From contig JADCRB010000068.1 of the NCBI GenBank assembly GCA_021464245.1, forward strand, positions 11,831,432-11,895,431: 64,000 bases of DNA. The letters run 5' to 3'. A program made the position numbers and the translations under genes. The notes below the pieces were generated by a model. That model saw nothing but the letters and a program-made list of their open reading frames with translations, was not told where the DNA came from and searched no databases. This document shows, piece by piece, positions 48,344 through 59,492 of this stretch. Position 1 is the first letter of the stretch. Each line of letters begins with the position of its first letter. The DNA is from Carallia brachiata. Taxonomy: Eukaryota > Streptophyta > Magnoliopsida > Malpighiales > Rhizophoraceae.

Positions 48344-49425
48344 TGTTTGTTTAGTATATAAAAATAAGAATGAAAATTAAATAGTTAATTTTTAATTTAT
48401 TTTTTATTTTTATGTAATTTTATTTTCATTCATTTGAATTTTGGAATGTAATTTTTATATCTAAAAAGATTATAACTCTCACATTGAACAGATCAATCAT
48501 TTCCATTTCCTTTATAACTAATTTAACTATCTGCAATCAAATTATTAAAAAAAAAATTTTAACAAAAATTTGAACAAAATAATATATTAGAGAAAAATTA
48601 AAAAAAAATGATAAACATAATATAGAATTTAAAATAAAAATATTAAAATAATAATTAGATAGTAATAATAATAATTTTATATGTTTGATGATGAAATATT
48701 TTATAATTTCTACAATACCAATTATGTTATAATAATATTAATAATATTTCTTCTTTATTATTATTATTATTAGTGATAAAATTTTATATTAATATTATAT
48801 TTTATATTTTATATTTATGACTATTATTGTGAAGTAAATTATTATTATTGATTTTAATTTTTATTATAATTTTTAATTTTATTGTTATGGTTATTTAATA
48901 TCTTTAATATGACAATATATTACCATATTTTTTGTATTTTTATTTTTTAGTTTGATATTTATAATTTTTTAATCTCTACAATATCACTTTTATTGTAATA
49001 ATATTAATAATAATAATTTATTATTATTTATTATATTATTATTATTATTAAATCTTATGTTAATATTTATTTTGGATTTTATATTTATGGTTATTATTGT
49101 GAAGTGAATTATATTATTATTATTATTATTTAATATTTTTAATTTGAAGTTATATTAAAATTAGTATTTTACCATTTTCAATTTGATATTCAATATTTTT
49201 TTAACTGTTAATAAAATTTTCTTCTTTTTATCGTGAAATAAATATTATTGTATATTTAATATTGATTTCGATTATGAACTGAAATAAATGACTATAAAGG
49301 GATTTGATTCCGATTCTTGAGTAAATTAAGCATATTATGAAATAATTCATTCCATTTCTAATTTTACTTCATTTCGATTTCGATTCCAATTTTGATTCTA
49401 GACTGTAAATTAAACGGCCCCTAAA
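48344..49425. mobile_element. AT-rich element with internal ~270-bp duplication
   Basis: The left end ttgtgtttgtttagtatata and the right end (reverse complement ggggccgtttaatttacagt) are weakly inverted. Inside, a block with ttctacaatacca...taataatattaataat and ttttatatttatg...ttattattgtgaagt occurs near 48700-48850 and again near 48970-49120. There is no transposase. This is a probable nonautonomous DNA element with a tandem duplication. Confidence 0.45.
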
Positions 49426-49429
49426 TTTA

Positions 49430-50540
49430 TGCAAAATTTGGGTGGCAATGCGATAAACGCGCACTAATATAATGTATTTTAATAAAAAAAATTTATTGAA
49501 TTTTTTTTAAAACCAAAACAATATATTCATCATTAAATAAACTGTACAACACTGCACTTTTCACTGCTTCTCAGTATAGGCAAGCCTTCATTTAAAGCAG
49601 TGAATTTGATCTGGTGTGCTGGTGGACTGGTTCAGCAATTTTAGGTTTTTGTTTTTCTTCTTACCATTCAAGTTTTTTTTATAAAAAAAAATTAAATGAC
49701 TACAGTTTTAGGAAGACGAACATCAATAATATCCTCCTTGACAAGAACATGCAAACCAGCATGAGGCTGTTAGAAATCAGTCCATCCTGGACCTTGAGTA
49801 ACGGCAAATGATATAAGTCAGTCTGTCACACGATTTCTTGCAAGATATGTATGAACAATTTATCTATAAAAAAAATGTATGAATAATTTTAATTATCCAA
49901 CTCCTCTGCAAAAACTGTTGACAGCAGCGGATCAGATTAGATTAGTCTGAGGGTGGATGGATGGCATCCCATGCAGTATGGCATGATGAGCCAACTCAGA
50001 GTCTGTTTTAATTACCACTGAACTTCTACTACTGGTCACACTCGCACCGATTCATGAAAGGAACAAAGATAGAGAGACGTAATCGACGCGGCCAAGAAAA
50101 CGATATTACGAACACGTTGGAATATTTGCTTTTTTTTTTTTTTTTTGAACTTGCTGAAATTTAGATGAATTAATTAAGGGAAGGGAAATAATTAAAGAGA
50201 TTGAAGATTTAAATTCTTAACTTTTCACTTTTTTAATATATTGTTAATGCCATTTAAACTACAAGTTCACTACATAGTAGATATTTTCTTAAATAAAAAT
50301 GAAACTATTGAGATTTTGTGCTTATTTTGTGCTGACGAATTCAATTTTGTTTACGCAGTTGTACAAAGATTAATTTCTTGGATGTTCTAATAATTAGAGT
50401 TTAAGACATTTATGTTTGAAGTTTCAAGGTCTATCTTAAGAGAGTGTAAGATATACGGATTTATAAGAAGGAAGATTGTTTAGCTTGTGACATTAGACTT
50501 TTTAATAAATAAAAAAAATGGTTAACTTCACATAAATTTT
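49430..50540. other. Spacer, no gene
   Basis: A GC-richer piece at 49915-50115 has no frame or motif I can name. Confidence 0.45.
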
Positions 50541-50543
50541 AGC

Positions 50544-51031
50544 TTAAATGCATTTAACATCCTAAGAGTTTATCTCTTTTCCATCATAATTCCCTAAAGT
50601 TTCAATTTACACTTAAACAGCCTGACTGGAGATTTTTTTAATTTTAATAATTTTTTGGAAAACCTTTTTTAATCTAAAAACTTGTATAATTATAATACTA
50701 TGAAATGTATTTTTTATTCATCGTAATTATTTTTTTTCTTTTTTAGAAAATTTCAAAATTTATTATTTTTAATATTATTATGGAATTCAATTTTTAATTC
50801 TAACTAAATTAAAAAATTATGAAAGATAAAATTTTCAAACAGATCAAAAAAATCATGAATGATTCAAAAAATTGAGTCTCATCATCTGAATTTTACAAAA
50901 ACTTTATAGAATAAAAAATGAGTTTTAAGATTAACAAAATGATAAAATAATGTCTCAATTATTGAAATCCAAAACTACAAAGAGGTAAAATGTCAAAAAA
51001 GTATAGCACAAGGAAGTAAAATGCATTTAAC
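50544..51031. mobile_element. Fold-back MITE, relative of 9272-9826
   Basis: The outer ends cttaaatgcatttaacatcc and the reverse complement of gttaaatgcattttacttcc are inverted. The inverted similarity continues inward, imperfectly, for some tens of bases (ctcttttccatcataattcc-like text against its partner). There is no coding content. Confidence 0.6.
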
Positions 51032-51770
51032 TTTAAATTGTACAAGACACGATGTAGATTAGTTTGCTTCAACCTACCAAAGGGAAAATTATTGGGTTTT
51101 GTGACCTAAAAAAACCCTAATGTATTGGATTTTGGCTGTTATGAGTTTAGAGGACAACGAAGTGGGACTTTAGAGATTCGAACCACAGATTCGAAGTAGG
51201 ATGCATAATCATCTACGTCCTGGGGTTTTTTTAGAATATTTTTTTAGACAATATAAAATTACATTTTTTTGTACAAAATAATACATTTTTGAAAAATTGA
51301 AGTAGACTTTGTTAGAAATGGAACATTGTTCAGTTTAGATTTTACTTAAAAAAAAAAAAAGGAACACTGTAAGTGAGTGTAGCATATCTTTGAGAAAATG
51401 AAGCATTTTGTTCAAAAATACAATTCATTATATTTTCTCAAAAATATATTTTTTACAAAAATGCAATATATTTCTAATCAAAAAAAAAAAAAAAGCAGTG
51501 AACTGTATATTATAATGCCCCGGGACTTCCACTGTGCTTCGCCTATGTTTTCTCATGAATGTTTCTTGTTGGTCTGTTAGGAGTTTTATTGGATGTTTGG
51601 GCTATTTAGGTTCTTGAGTTAGGTAATACTTTGCATTTTATAAACTTCATGCTCCAAACTAAAATTTTAAGTTATTAACCATTATAATGTTCATTAAGAA
51701 CTCTCTCATGAATTTATTTTTTTCTTAGTTATAAGGGAGGCCAAAAAGTTAAAATATGATAATAAAATCA

Positions 51771-51872
51771 CTAAAATTTGAATACTTGATAAAGAAATCT
51801 CAATAGAATATCTTAACTAAACTAAAATTTGAATACCTGATAAAGAAATCTCAATATAATATCTTAACTAAT
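51771..51872. repeat. 51-bp tandem duplication
   Basis: Two adjacent copies (51771-51821, 51822-51872) of a unit starting ctaaaatttgaatac and ending atatcttaacta, with a few differences. Confidence 0.85.
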
Positions 51873-51879
51873 TGTATTA

Positions 51880-52590
51880 AAAGTAGTGAGATCTCGTAAA
51901 TTTATTTTTTTTGAGAAAGTCATGATAAAAAGTGTAACGTGATATCCAGGATGAGCTTTTTATCATCCGCCCCTGCGGTCTCCTGTTAAATATAGGTGAG
52001 CATGGCACTCCCTGTCTTCTTTTCCTTGGAATACAGTAACATTATCGTGACCTAGAGGCGAGTTTTCCTTATAATTTTTTTGTTTGTGTAATATCAACCT
52101 ACGTTTTTAAGGGAAGAAAAAAACATATATCGGGAACTACAGATATTTATTTGTCTCTTGAACTATGAGATGGGAGAAGGTAAAGCAAGAATCTCATTGT
52201 TTGCAACCTGTTCCAGCCAAAAATACCGTTTGCTATGCTGCTGCTTCTTGAACGGGCAATAGCAATGAACCTGTTCGAACCTGGGGACTGTAAGGCAGCT
52301 GTTTTTTCTTGGCTTGCAGTCCCCTCGGGCATTGCTACCTAGGCAGCTCTTTACCAGGCCCCCTCTTGTCGTTTTCTGCGCTTTTGGGGTGGACTGTATT
52401 GGACTGGACTTTGAGGCTAATGTTTGATTAGCAGTCTCACTCACATGGGCTCATATGTTGAATTATGTGGTCATGCACAATTTAGGAACTTGCCAAAAAG
52501 GATAAAATAACGTAACTTTTATTAACCAAAAAAAAAATAACGTAGCTTTCAAACTAAAGTTTCCCTTCATATGCCTCTATTTTTTCCCTA
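51880..52590. other. Spacer, no gene
   Basis: Minus-strand frames at 52147-52332 and 52163-52444 overlap each other and match nothing I know. Poly-T patches on both sides. Confidence 0.45.
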
Positions 52591-53050
52591 TCCTTCTTTC
52601 ATCCTCTCTTTTAGGTTATCTTTTAAGGATAGTCAAATTTTCACCCTATATTTTAGATTTTTTTTTTCTCGTTAACATTGGATTGTCCATTTTGGGGCTA
52701 CCAGTTGCATGGTTTTACGATGTTATTGAACACAAACTAAAAATAAAAGAAATATGTCAACTTTGACTTTATTGGAAAGACATATTAAACCTAATATTCT
52801 AAAGAAGCAAATTTAAATTTAATGCTTGAGTTATAACTCAATTAGTATTAGAGTTATTTTTTAAACTGAATATTTCAAATTCGAGTTTTAGTCATAATTA
52901 ATTTACTTAAAAAAAATCAGATTCAGTGGCACACAAAAGGATTTGTTATTACAGAGGAGATCCATACATAATACACTACACCAGCATCAATAGATATTTA
53001 CATTGCAATTAAATCTGATATATCTTTGTCCTCACTTGAACTGGAGCATC
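52590..53050 (-). other. Inverted relic of the S-RLK 3' flank
   Basis: The reverse complement aligns with about 20210-20670 downstream of S-RLK copy 1. Shared phrases, read on the plus strand here, include accagcatcaatagatattt, gggctaccag/aactac...tgg, ttgaacacaaacta and gatccatacataata. An insertion of about 100 bp (52800-52915) interrupts the match. The order and orientation imply that the kinase gene it once followed would lie to the right, facing left, on the far side of the LINE that begins at 53052. Confidence 0.75.
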
Positions 53051-53051
53051 A

Positions 53052-53674
53052 TTTTTCTTTTCTTTTTTTTTTTCCTAGTTAAGTAGGAGGGTCAAGCCCA
53101 ATCTAAAAAATTACATTTCTAGGGAGATAAACTCCTGCCAAGTCAACTTGGAGAAGATAAGAGAGCCTCGCAAGAGGCTCCTGCAGAGTCAGCCCCGCGT
53201 CATAAGTGATTGCAAAAGAAGCCATCTAGTCTGCAACTCTGTTACTTTCCTTGTAGACATGAACAAATTCAATAGACCAATCTCGTAGTATCAGCTCCCA
53301 GCAACACGTTACCAAATTATACTATGGGGTAATGGGAACACCTTGAAGAATGGTCTGTCACGCGATTTGTGAATCTGTTTTTGCAATAATGGAGCGATTC
53401 CTCTATCCCAAGCTAGTTTGAGGCCTTGATAAATACCCCAAACTTCTGCTGCAAACACGTTTGCTAGACCAATGTTAAGGGCAAACCTATTAATCCACAA
53501 GCCACAATGGTCCCGAGCTACACCACCTGCATTTGCATATCCCTGACCGTGAACCGAGGCATCCGTATTAACTATTATGTAACCAGGTGGTGGTAGTTGC
53601 CACCCAACTAAAATTGTCCCTCATTCTACCAGTCTCATTAGAGTTGCAATCTTCCCAAGCTCCTGTATATTCTT
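53052..53674 (-). mobile_element. LINE 3' part with RNase H
   Basis: This is the 3' end of the long LINE whose 5' part is at 59493-63850. The A-tail is the T-rich run at 53052-53073. The minus strand encodes an RVT_3-type RNase H: VNTDASVHGQGYANAGGVAR, DHCGLW and FAAEVWGIYQGLKLAWDRGI, with the aspartate and glutamate expected in this fold. The LINE tail abuts the S-RLK flank relic, so the LINE inserted there. A copia element at 53675 splits it. Several stops and shifts show that it is dead. Confidence 0.8.
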
Positions 53675-54362
53675 TGTTAAAGGCAAAAATTATGTAATTT
53701 GTAATTTGGAATTGAAAACAGTGAACTGCATACCGCTTTAAGTCGTGTGTCAAACGCCACTCTCCTTAAGGCAATATTCGCGCTCCAATTCTGCACCAGA
53801 GCCTATGCGAATTCCCTCTCAGGATAAAATGAAGTCCTTGATTACACTTGTGCAGTGGTGAAATCAAGACAGGAGAAGAGAATGTGCAAGCAATATTGTT
53901 GGTACTGTTTGTAATTTTTTTGCAGCAAAATATAAATGGTATGGATTCTTATAAAACATTTTGCAGGGAAGTTATTTATGAGACACAATTATTCAAACAA
54001 TAAAACTGTTGGGTTGTGACTGTTCGGACATAACTGCCAAGGCAGTTAATTAACAGGAAAAACTGTAGGAAATATTCAATTATTACATAAAATTAATTAA
54101 TTATTAAAATAATTAATTAATTATGTAATAAACTTCCACGTGACACGTGCACGTGCCAAGTGCCCAAGTGCCAAATGCACCTATAAAAGCGCCTATGCGC
54201 CGCACGCGCGCGCGCGTCCGTGGCACTTGTCCATAAATTCCCTTTAAGCCAATTAAACTAATGTCATGTGTTTCCATATATAAAGCCTTGCAAACCTCTT
54301 TCTCTTTTCCATGTGGGACTTTTACATTCCCTTTCTTTATACCTTTTGAAAATACCCTTACA
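53675..54362 (-). repeat. copia 3' LTR
   Basis: The left LTR. It contains three CACGTG G-boxes in 19 bp (54137-54142, 54144-54149, 54150-54155), a cctataaaagcgcc TATA-like phrase (54180-54193), a (CG)n stretch near 54210 and a palindromic ttaattaa region. Confidence 0.9.
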
Positions 54363-54829
54363 ATCCCCCGCCATTTTCAAAAGATTGAAAATAATGGATC
54401 CACAACAATACTGAAAATCAAATGCATAAATAATAGTATCTTACTATTTAACTATTACATAGTAAAGTGTTTGTTACAACAATCTGAATGTCATGGTGGT
54501 CAAGCCTTGAACCATACATTGTAATTGATTGACAGTACAAATACTTTACACAAATGACTTTACAACACAAACTCCTCAGAAAATAGATGATGCAATTAAA
54601 AAAAAGGGCCTTTACATCAATATCCCTTTCATGAATATTTTAAAGCCAAGCCCTTTAGCTTCTTAGAACGGCCCACATTCCATATTCACATAGGCAGACC
54701 AAGTGCCCCCGCCATACAACACTTTCCACTATCTGTTAAGAGTATTAAAACTCACCCTCTCACTTTATACTGCGAGTATCAAACACCGTATAACTTTGGG
54801 ATGTATACTTACTGGTTACAGTGTTTCAA

Positions 54830-57800
54830 TCACGCTTTTGATGTACTTTGACTCATTGAACTCAAGACTTGAAGTTGTACCAAGCATTGAGTCGAGTTTC
54901 CATCAATGGTGATCAAACTATATGGGCTTGAGACCCACCCATTTGATGTCTTGATTACCAAATCTATTGTCAATCCTTTCGTCAAAGGATCGGCCAAATT
55001 TTGACTTGACCTCACAAAATCAACTGTAATTACTCCATTTGTGATCAAGTCTCTAACATAACTGTGTCTTAGTCCTATATGTCTAGACTTACCATTATAC
55101 ATTTAACTATATGTCTTCACTAGAGTAGCCGAACTGTCACAGTGTATAGAAATGGGTGCTGCCAGTTTTGGCCACAAAGGAATCTCATAAAATAAGTTCC
55201 TTAGCTATTCTGCTTCTTTACTAGTGGATGCCAATGCCACAAATTCTTCAGCCATAGTTTAATCTGCTATGCAAGTCTGTTTCTTAGAACCCCAAGAAAT
55301 TGCACCTCCACCAAGCATAAAAGTCCAACCACTAGTTGAAGCATAATTATCTTTATCGGTGATCCAACTGGCATCTGAATATCCTTCTAAAACTGAAGGG
55401 TAACCCGAATAGTAAATGCCAAAATCTTTGGTTTTCTTTAGGTACTTCAAAATTCTGTTTACTCCATGCTAATGTATATTGCTTGGATTGCTTGTGTACC
55501 TACTTATTTTTCCAATTGCATAGGCTATGTCTGGTCTTGTACATGTCATTGCATACATCAGACATCCTATTACCTTAGCATACTCCAGTTGTGATACTGG
55601 ACTCCCCACATTCTTTGTATACTGGATGTTGTTATCATATGGGGTAGAGACTGGAACACAATTAGTGTGATTGAACTTCTTCAGAACTTTCTCAATATAA
55701 TGTGACTGAGTGAGCATTATACTCTTCTGACATCGTACAATTTTAATTCCTAAGATGACATCAGCCTCACCCATATCTTTCATGTCAAAATTCTTAGACA
55801 GAAATTGTTTGGTAACATTGACTTGTTCTAAGTTAGTTCCAAAGATCAACATGTCATCCACATATAAACAGATAATGACACCATTTATTTCATTAAACTT
55901 GCTATACACGCATTGTCAGATTCGTTTATCTTGAATCCATTAGCAAGTATTACCTGATCAAACTTCTGGTGCCATTGCTTAGGTGCTTGTTTTAATCCAT
56001 ACAACGATTTAACAAGTTTGCACACCTTTTTCTCTTGACCAGGTACAACAAACCCTTCAGGTTGTTCCATATACCTCTTCTTCCAGTTCACCATTTAAGA
56101 ACGCTGTTTTAACGTCCATCTGATGAATTACTAAATTATGAATAAAGCTAGTGCAATGAGCACTCTGATTGTAGCAATTCTAGCCACTGGTGCATATGTA
56201 TCAAAATAATCAATACCATGTTTTTGTGTAAACCCTCTTGCAACCAACCTGGCTTTGAACTTGTCAATTGTTCCATCAACTTTCATTTTCTTTTTGAAAA
56301 TCCACTTACAGCCAATTGGTTTTGAGCCTGGTGGGAGGTCAACCAATTTCAGGTCTTATTACCCATAATTGAGTCCATTTCATCATTTTTGCTTCCTTCC
56401 AAAATATAGCATCTTGTGATTTCATCGCTTCTCCATATGTTTTAGGATCATTTTCAGTGTTGAAGAAATATGGAATTTTATCATTCACTGATTCTCTTGT
56501 TCCTTCGACTAAGAACATAAAGAAATCAGAACTGAAAGTTTTTGATTTCCTTGCTCTCTTGCTTCTTCGAAGTTCAATGACTTCATCATTTCCTTTTCAT
56601 TTGCCATATTATCATTTTCGGAATTTGTATTTGTTTTGGAATTGCAGAATTTGAGACGAATCTGTTTCATCAAAGATAGTCTCTTGATTCAATTATTGTA
56701 TTTACTGATATAGAGTCATTAGGCTCTATGACCATGAATCGATATGCCTTGCTGTGACAAGCAAAACCCAAAAAGATGCACTCAATTCCTTTTCTCCCAA
56801 CTTTTTCCGTTTGGGTTCAGGAACTTTGACAATTGCTCTACACAGCCCCAAACCCTTAGGTAAGTAAGGTTTGGCTTCCTTTTATTCCAAAACTCATATG
56901 GGGTCATTTTGTTCCTTTTTGTTGGAACTCTATTTAAAATGTGGCATGCAGTAAGCAATGCCTCACCCCAAAAACCTTGACTCAAGCCAGAATTAGATAG
57001 CATGGCATTCACCATTTCTGTGAGAACTCGATTTTTGCGTTCTGCAACACCATTCTGTTGTGGTGTATAAGGAGCAGTGATTTCGTGAATAATTCCTGTG
57101 GACTCAAAAAATACAGTATCATAATACTCTCCTCCCTTATCTGATCGTAAGCATTTAATGACAGCATTACATTTAAGTTCAACTTCAGTTTTATACACTT
57201 TGAATCTTTCAATTACTTCACTTTTAGAATGCATCAAATAAACATGACAAAATCTAGAATAGTCATCAATAAAAGTCACAAAATATTTCTTTCCTCCTAA
57301 TGTTGGTGTACTATGCAAGTCACAAACATCACTATGTATCAATTCCAATATACTTGAAGATCTATCAACTATGGCAAATGGATTTCTTGTTATTTTTGTT
57401 AGCATGCATGTCTTACATTTATTTTCAGTTTTATCAAAATATGACAGTAAGTTTAATTTAACCATATCGTGCAACCTTCTGAAATTTACATGTCCAAGCT
57501 TATTATGCCAAAGGAAAGAATGCTCAACAACATAAGCAGAACTAGTAGTATATTATTAATATCAATATTCAGTTTGAACATACCATCATAAATAACCCTT
57601 TCCCACAAACATTCCCCCTTTGGAGAGGACAAAATTATTTGCCTCAAATACAAGCTTAAACCCAAACTTATTTAAGAGACTAACCTAAACTAGATTTTTT
57701 TCTAACTTCTGGTACATAAAATACATTATTAAGAGTTACAACTCTTCCTGAAGTAAACTTTAATTCTACCTCACCAATTTCTTTAACTGGAACTGTGGCA

Positions 57801-57960
57801 GAATTTCCCATATGCACTACTGTACCATCATCTACTGGTTTCACAAATTTGAAGAAGTTTTGTTTTGCAAACATGTCGGGTAGCGCCAGAATCAATCCAC
57901 CAAGCAATGTCATCCTCAATTGAATTGATTTCTATGATCATAGCAACCAGATTTCCATTT
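54830..57960 (-). pseudogene. copia pol (protease, integrase, RT, RNase H)
   Basis: Protease: WWIDSGAT near 57880-57910, then a shift into VKPVDDGTVVHMGNSATV. Integrase: 56782-57474 with zinc-finger end CKTCMLTK, catalytic region HSDVC, FIDDYSRF, CLRSDKGGEY and QQNGVAERKNR. Reverse transcriptase: 56131-56346 ([19 protein letters not shown]), 55885-56094 (LVKSLYGLKQAPKQWHQKF) and 55469-55909 with the intact YVDD motif. RNase H: 55259-55450 (GYSDASWITD, TSGWTFMLGGGAISW) and 54830-55102 (ADPLTKGL). The pieces lie in different frames, so the polyprotein cannot be made as it stands, though most catalytic residues survive. Confidence 0.85.
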
Positions 57961-57974
57961 GCTTTTGAGGATCC

Positions 57975-58786
57975 TTGCTTTTCCTTCTATTTCTTGAAGA
58001 GGCGACACTCCCTTTTAAAGTGTCCTTTCTTATGACAGAAATAGCATTCGCCCTTTTTCTTCTGACTTTTAGTCTTTTTCGACCCATCATCAGATTGATT
58101 CTTCCTCTTTCTGGTTTGCTTGCTGGACTGCCCTTCTTCAACCACATGCACTTTTGAAACATATGAGCCATGTTCTTTGTTTTCTTCCTGCATGCGAAAT
58201 TCCTCTTCTACACGAAGATGGTTGGCAAGACTCTCAAGAGAAATGTCTTCTGTCTTATGTTTTAGACTCCTTTTAAAGTCTTTCCATGAAGGGGGCAGTT
58301 TGTCAATAATGGAACTCACAATGATTGTTTCATCCATAGTCATCTTATGTTGTGAAAAGTGGTTCAAAGTTCTTTCAATTTCAGCAAATTGTTCCATTAC
58401 TGGTCTGTTAGTCATCTTATAATTGTTAAATTTAGAGACAAGAAATTTTTACTTGTTGCATCCTCTTGCATGTATTTTGCCTCTAGTTTCTCCCAAAGTT
58501 CTCTTGCAGTTTGAAAGTTGTAGTAGACATCAAATAGTGCATCGCTCATAGCATTCAAAATATGACCCCTAGCAATCTCATCATCAGTATACCATTTTTG
58601 CCTCTTTCGTATGTCATCAACTGTTTCATTATCAGTCTCTTCTGGTCTTGCAGTTGTAAGAACATATGCCACTTGAAGTGATACTAACAAAAAATGAACT
58701 CTCTTTTGCCATCTTATGAAATTTCCTCCATCAAACCTTTCTAATTTTACAAAATTAGAAGCCAATTCCTTCAACATTCCAGCCAT
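57975..58786 (-). pseudogene. copia gag with zinc knuckle
   Basis: The likely start is ATG at 58786 (MAGMLKEL). The first frame runs to 58412 with FDGGNFIRWQKRVHFLL, GHILNAMSDALFDVYYNF and ELWEKLEAKYM, as in plant copia gag. A one-base loss near 58448 moves the rest to the frame 57987-58415, with RTLNHFSQHKMTMDETIIVS and the CCHC knuckle CYFCHKKGHFKREC. This protein would form the virus-like particle. Only 27 bp separate the start codon from the LTR, leaving no room for a normal primer-binding site. Confidence 0.85.
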
Positions 58787-58813
58787 CACGAGTGATGAAT
58801 ATTGCCTTAAGAT

Positions 58814-59492
58814 TGTTAAAGCAAAAATTATGTAATTTGTAATTTGGACTTGAAAACAGTGAACTGCAGACCGCTTCAAGTCGTGTGTTAAACGTCACTC
58901 TCTTTAAGGCAATATTTTCGCTCCAATTCTGCACTAGAGCCTATGCGAATTCCCTCTCAGGATAAAATGAAGCCCTTGATTACACTTGTGCAGTGGTGAA
59001 ATCAAGACAGGAGAAGAGAATGTGCATGCAATATTGTTAGTACTGTTTGTAATTTTTCTGTAGCAAAATAAAAACAATATGGATTCTTATAAAAAATTTT
59101 GCAGGGAAGTTATTTATGAGACAATTCAAATAATAAAACTGTTGGGTTGTGACTGTTCGGACATAACTGCCAAGACAGTTAATTAACAGGAAAAATTGTA
59201 GGAAATATTCAATTATTACATAAAATTAATTAATTAAAATAATTAATTAATTATGTAATAAACTTCCACGTGACACGTGCACGTGCCAAGTGCCCAAGTG
59301 CCAAGTGCACCTATAAAAGCGCTTATACGCCGCGCGCGCGCGCGCGTCCGTGGCACTTGTCCATAAATTCTTTTTAGGCCAATTAAACTAATGTCATGTG
59401 TTTCCATATATAAAGCTTTCCAAACCTCTTTCTCTTTTCCATGTGGGACTTTTACATTCCCTTTCTTTATACCTTTTGAAAATACCCTTACA
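58814..59492 (-). repeat. copia 5' LTR
   Basis: The right LTR. It has the same internal motifs as the left one (CACGTG at 59267, 59274 and 59280). It lacks a few bases at two short indels and differs mostly by transitions. Confidence 0.9.

Larger units (their letters stand above)
53675..59492 (-). mobile_element. Ty1/copia LTR retrotransposon, near full length
   Basis: LTRs of 688 bp (53675-54362) and 679 bp (58814-59492) enclose gag, protease, integrase, reverse transcriptase and RNase H in copia order on the minus strand. Plus-strand LTR ends are tgttaaag...cccttaca. The flanks ttctt and ttttt may be a mutated 5-bp target duplication. A purine tract (ggcgggggat) precedes the 3' LTR at 54363-54372. 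The LTRs differ at roughly 34 places by hand count, about 5%. Frameshifts in gag and pol make it defective. The element sits inside a LINE. Confidence 0.9.
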
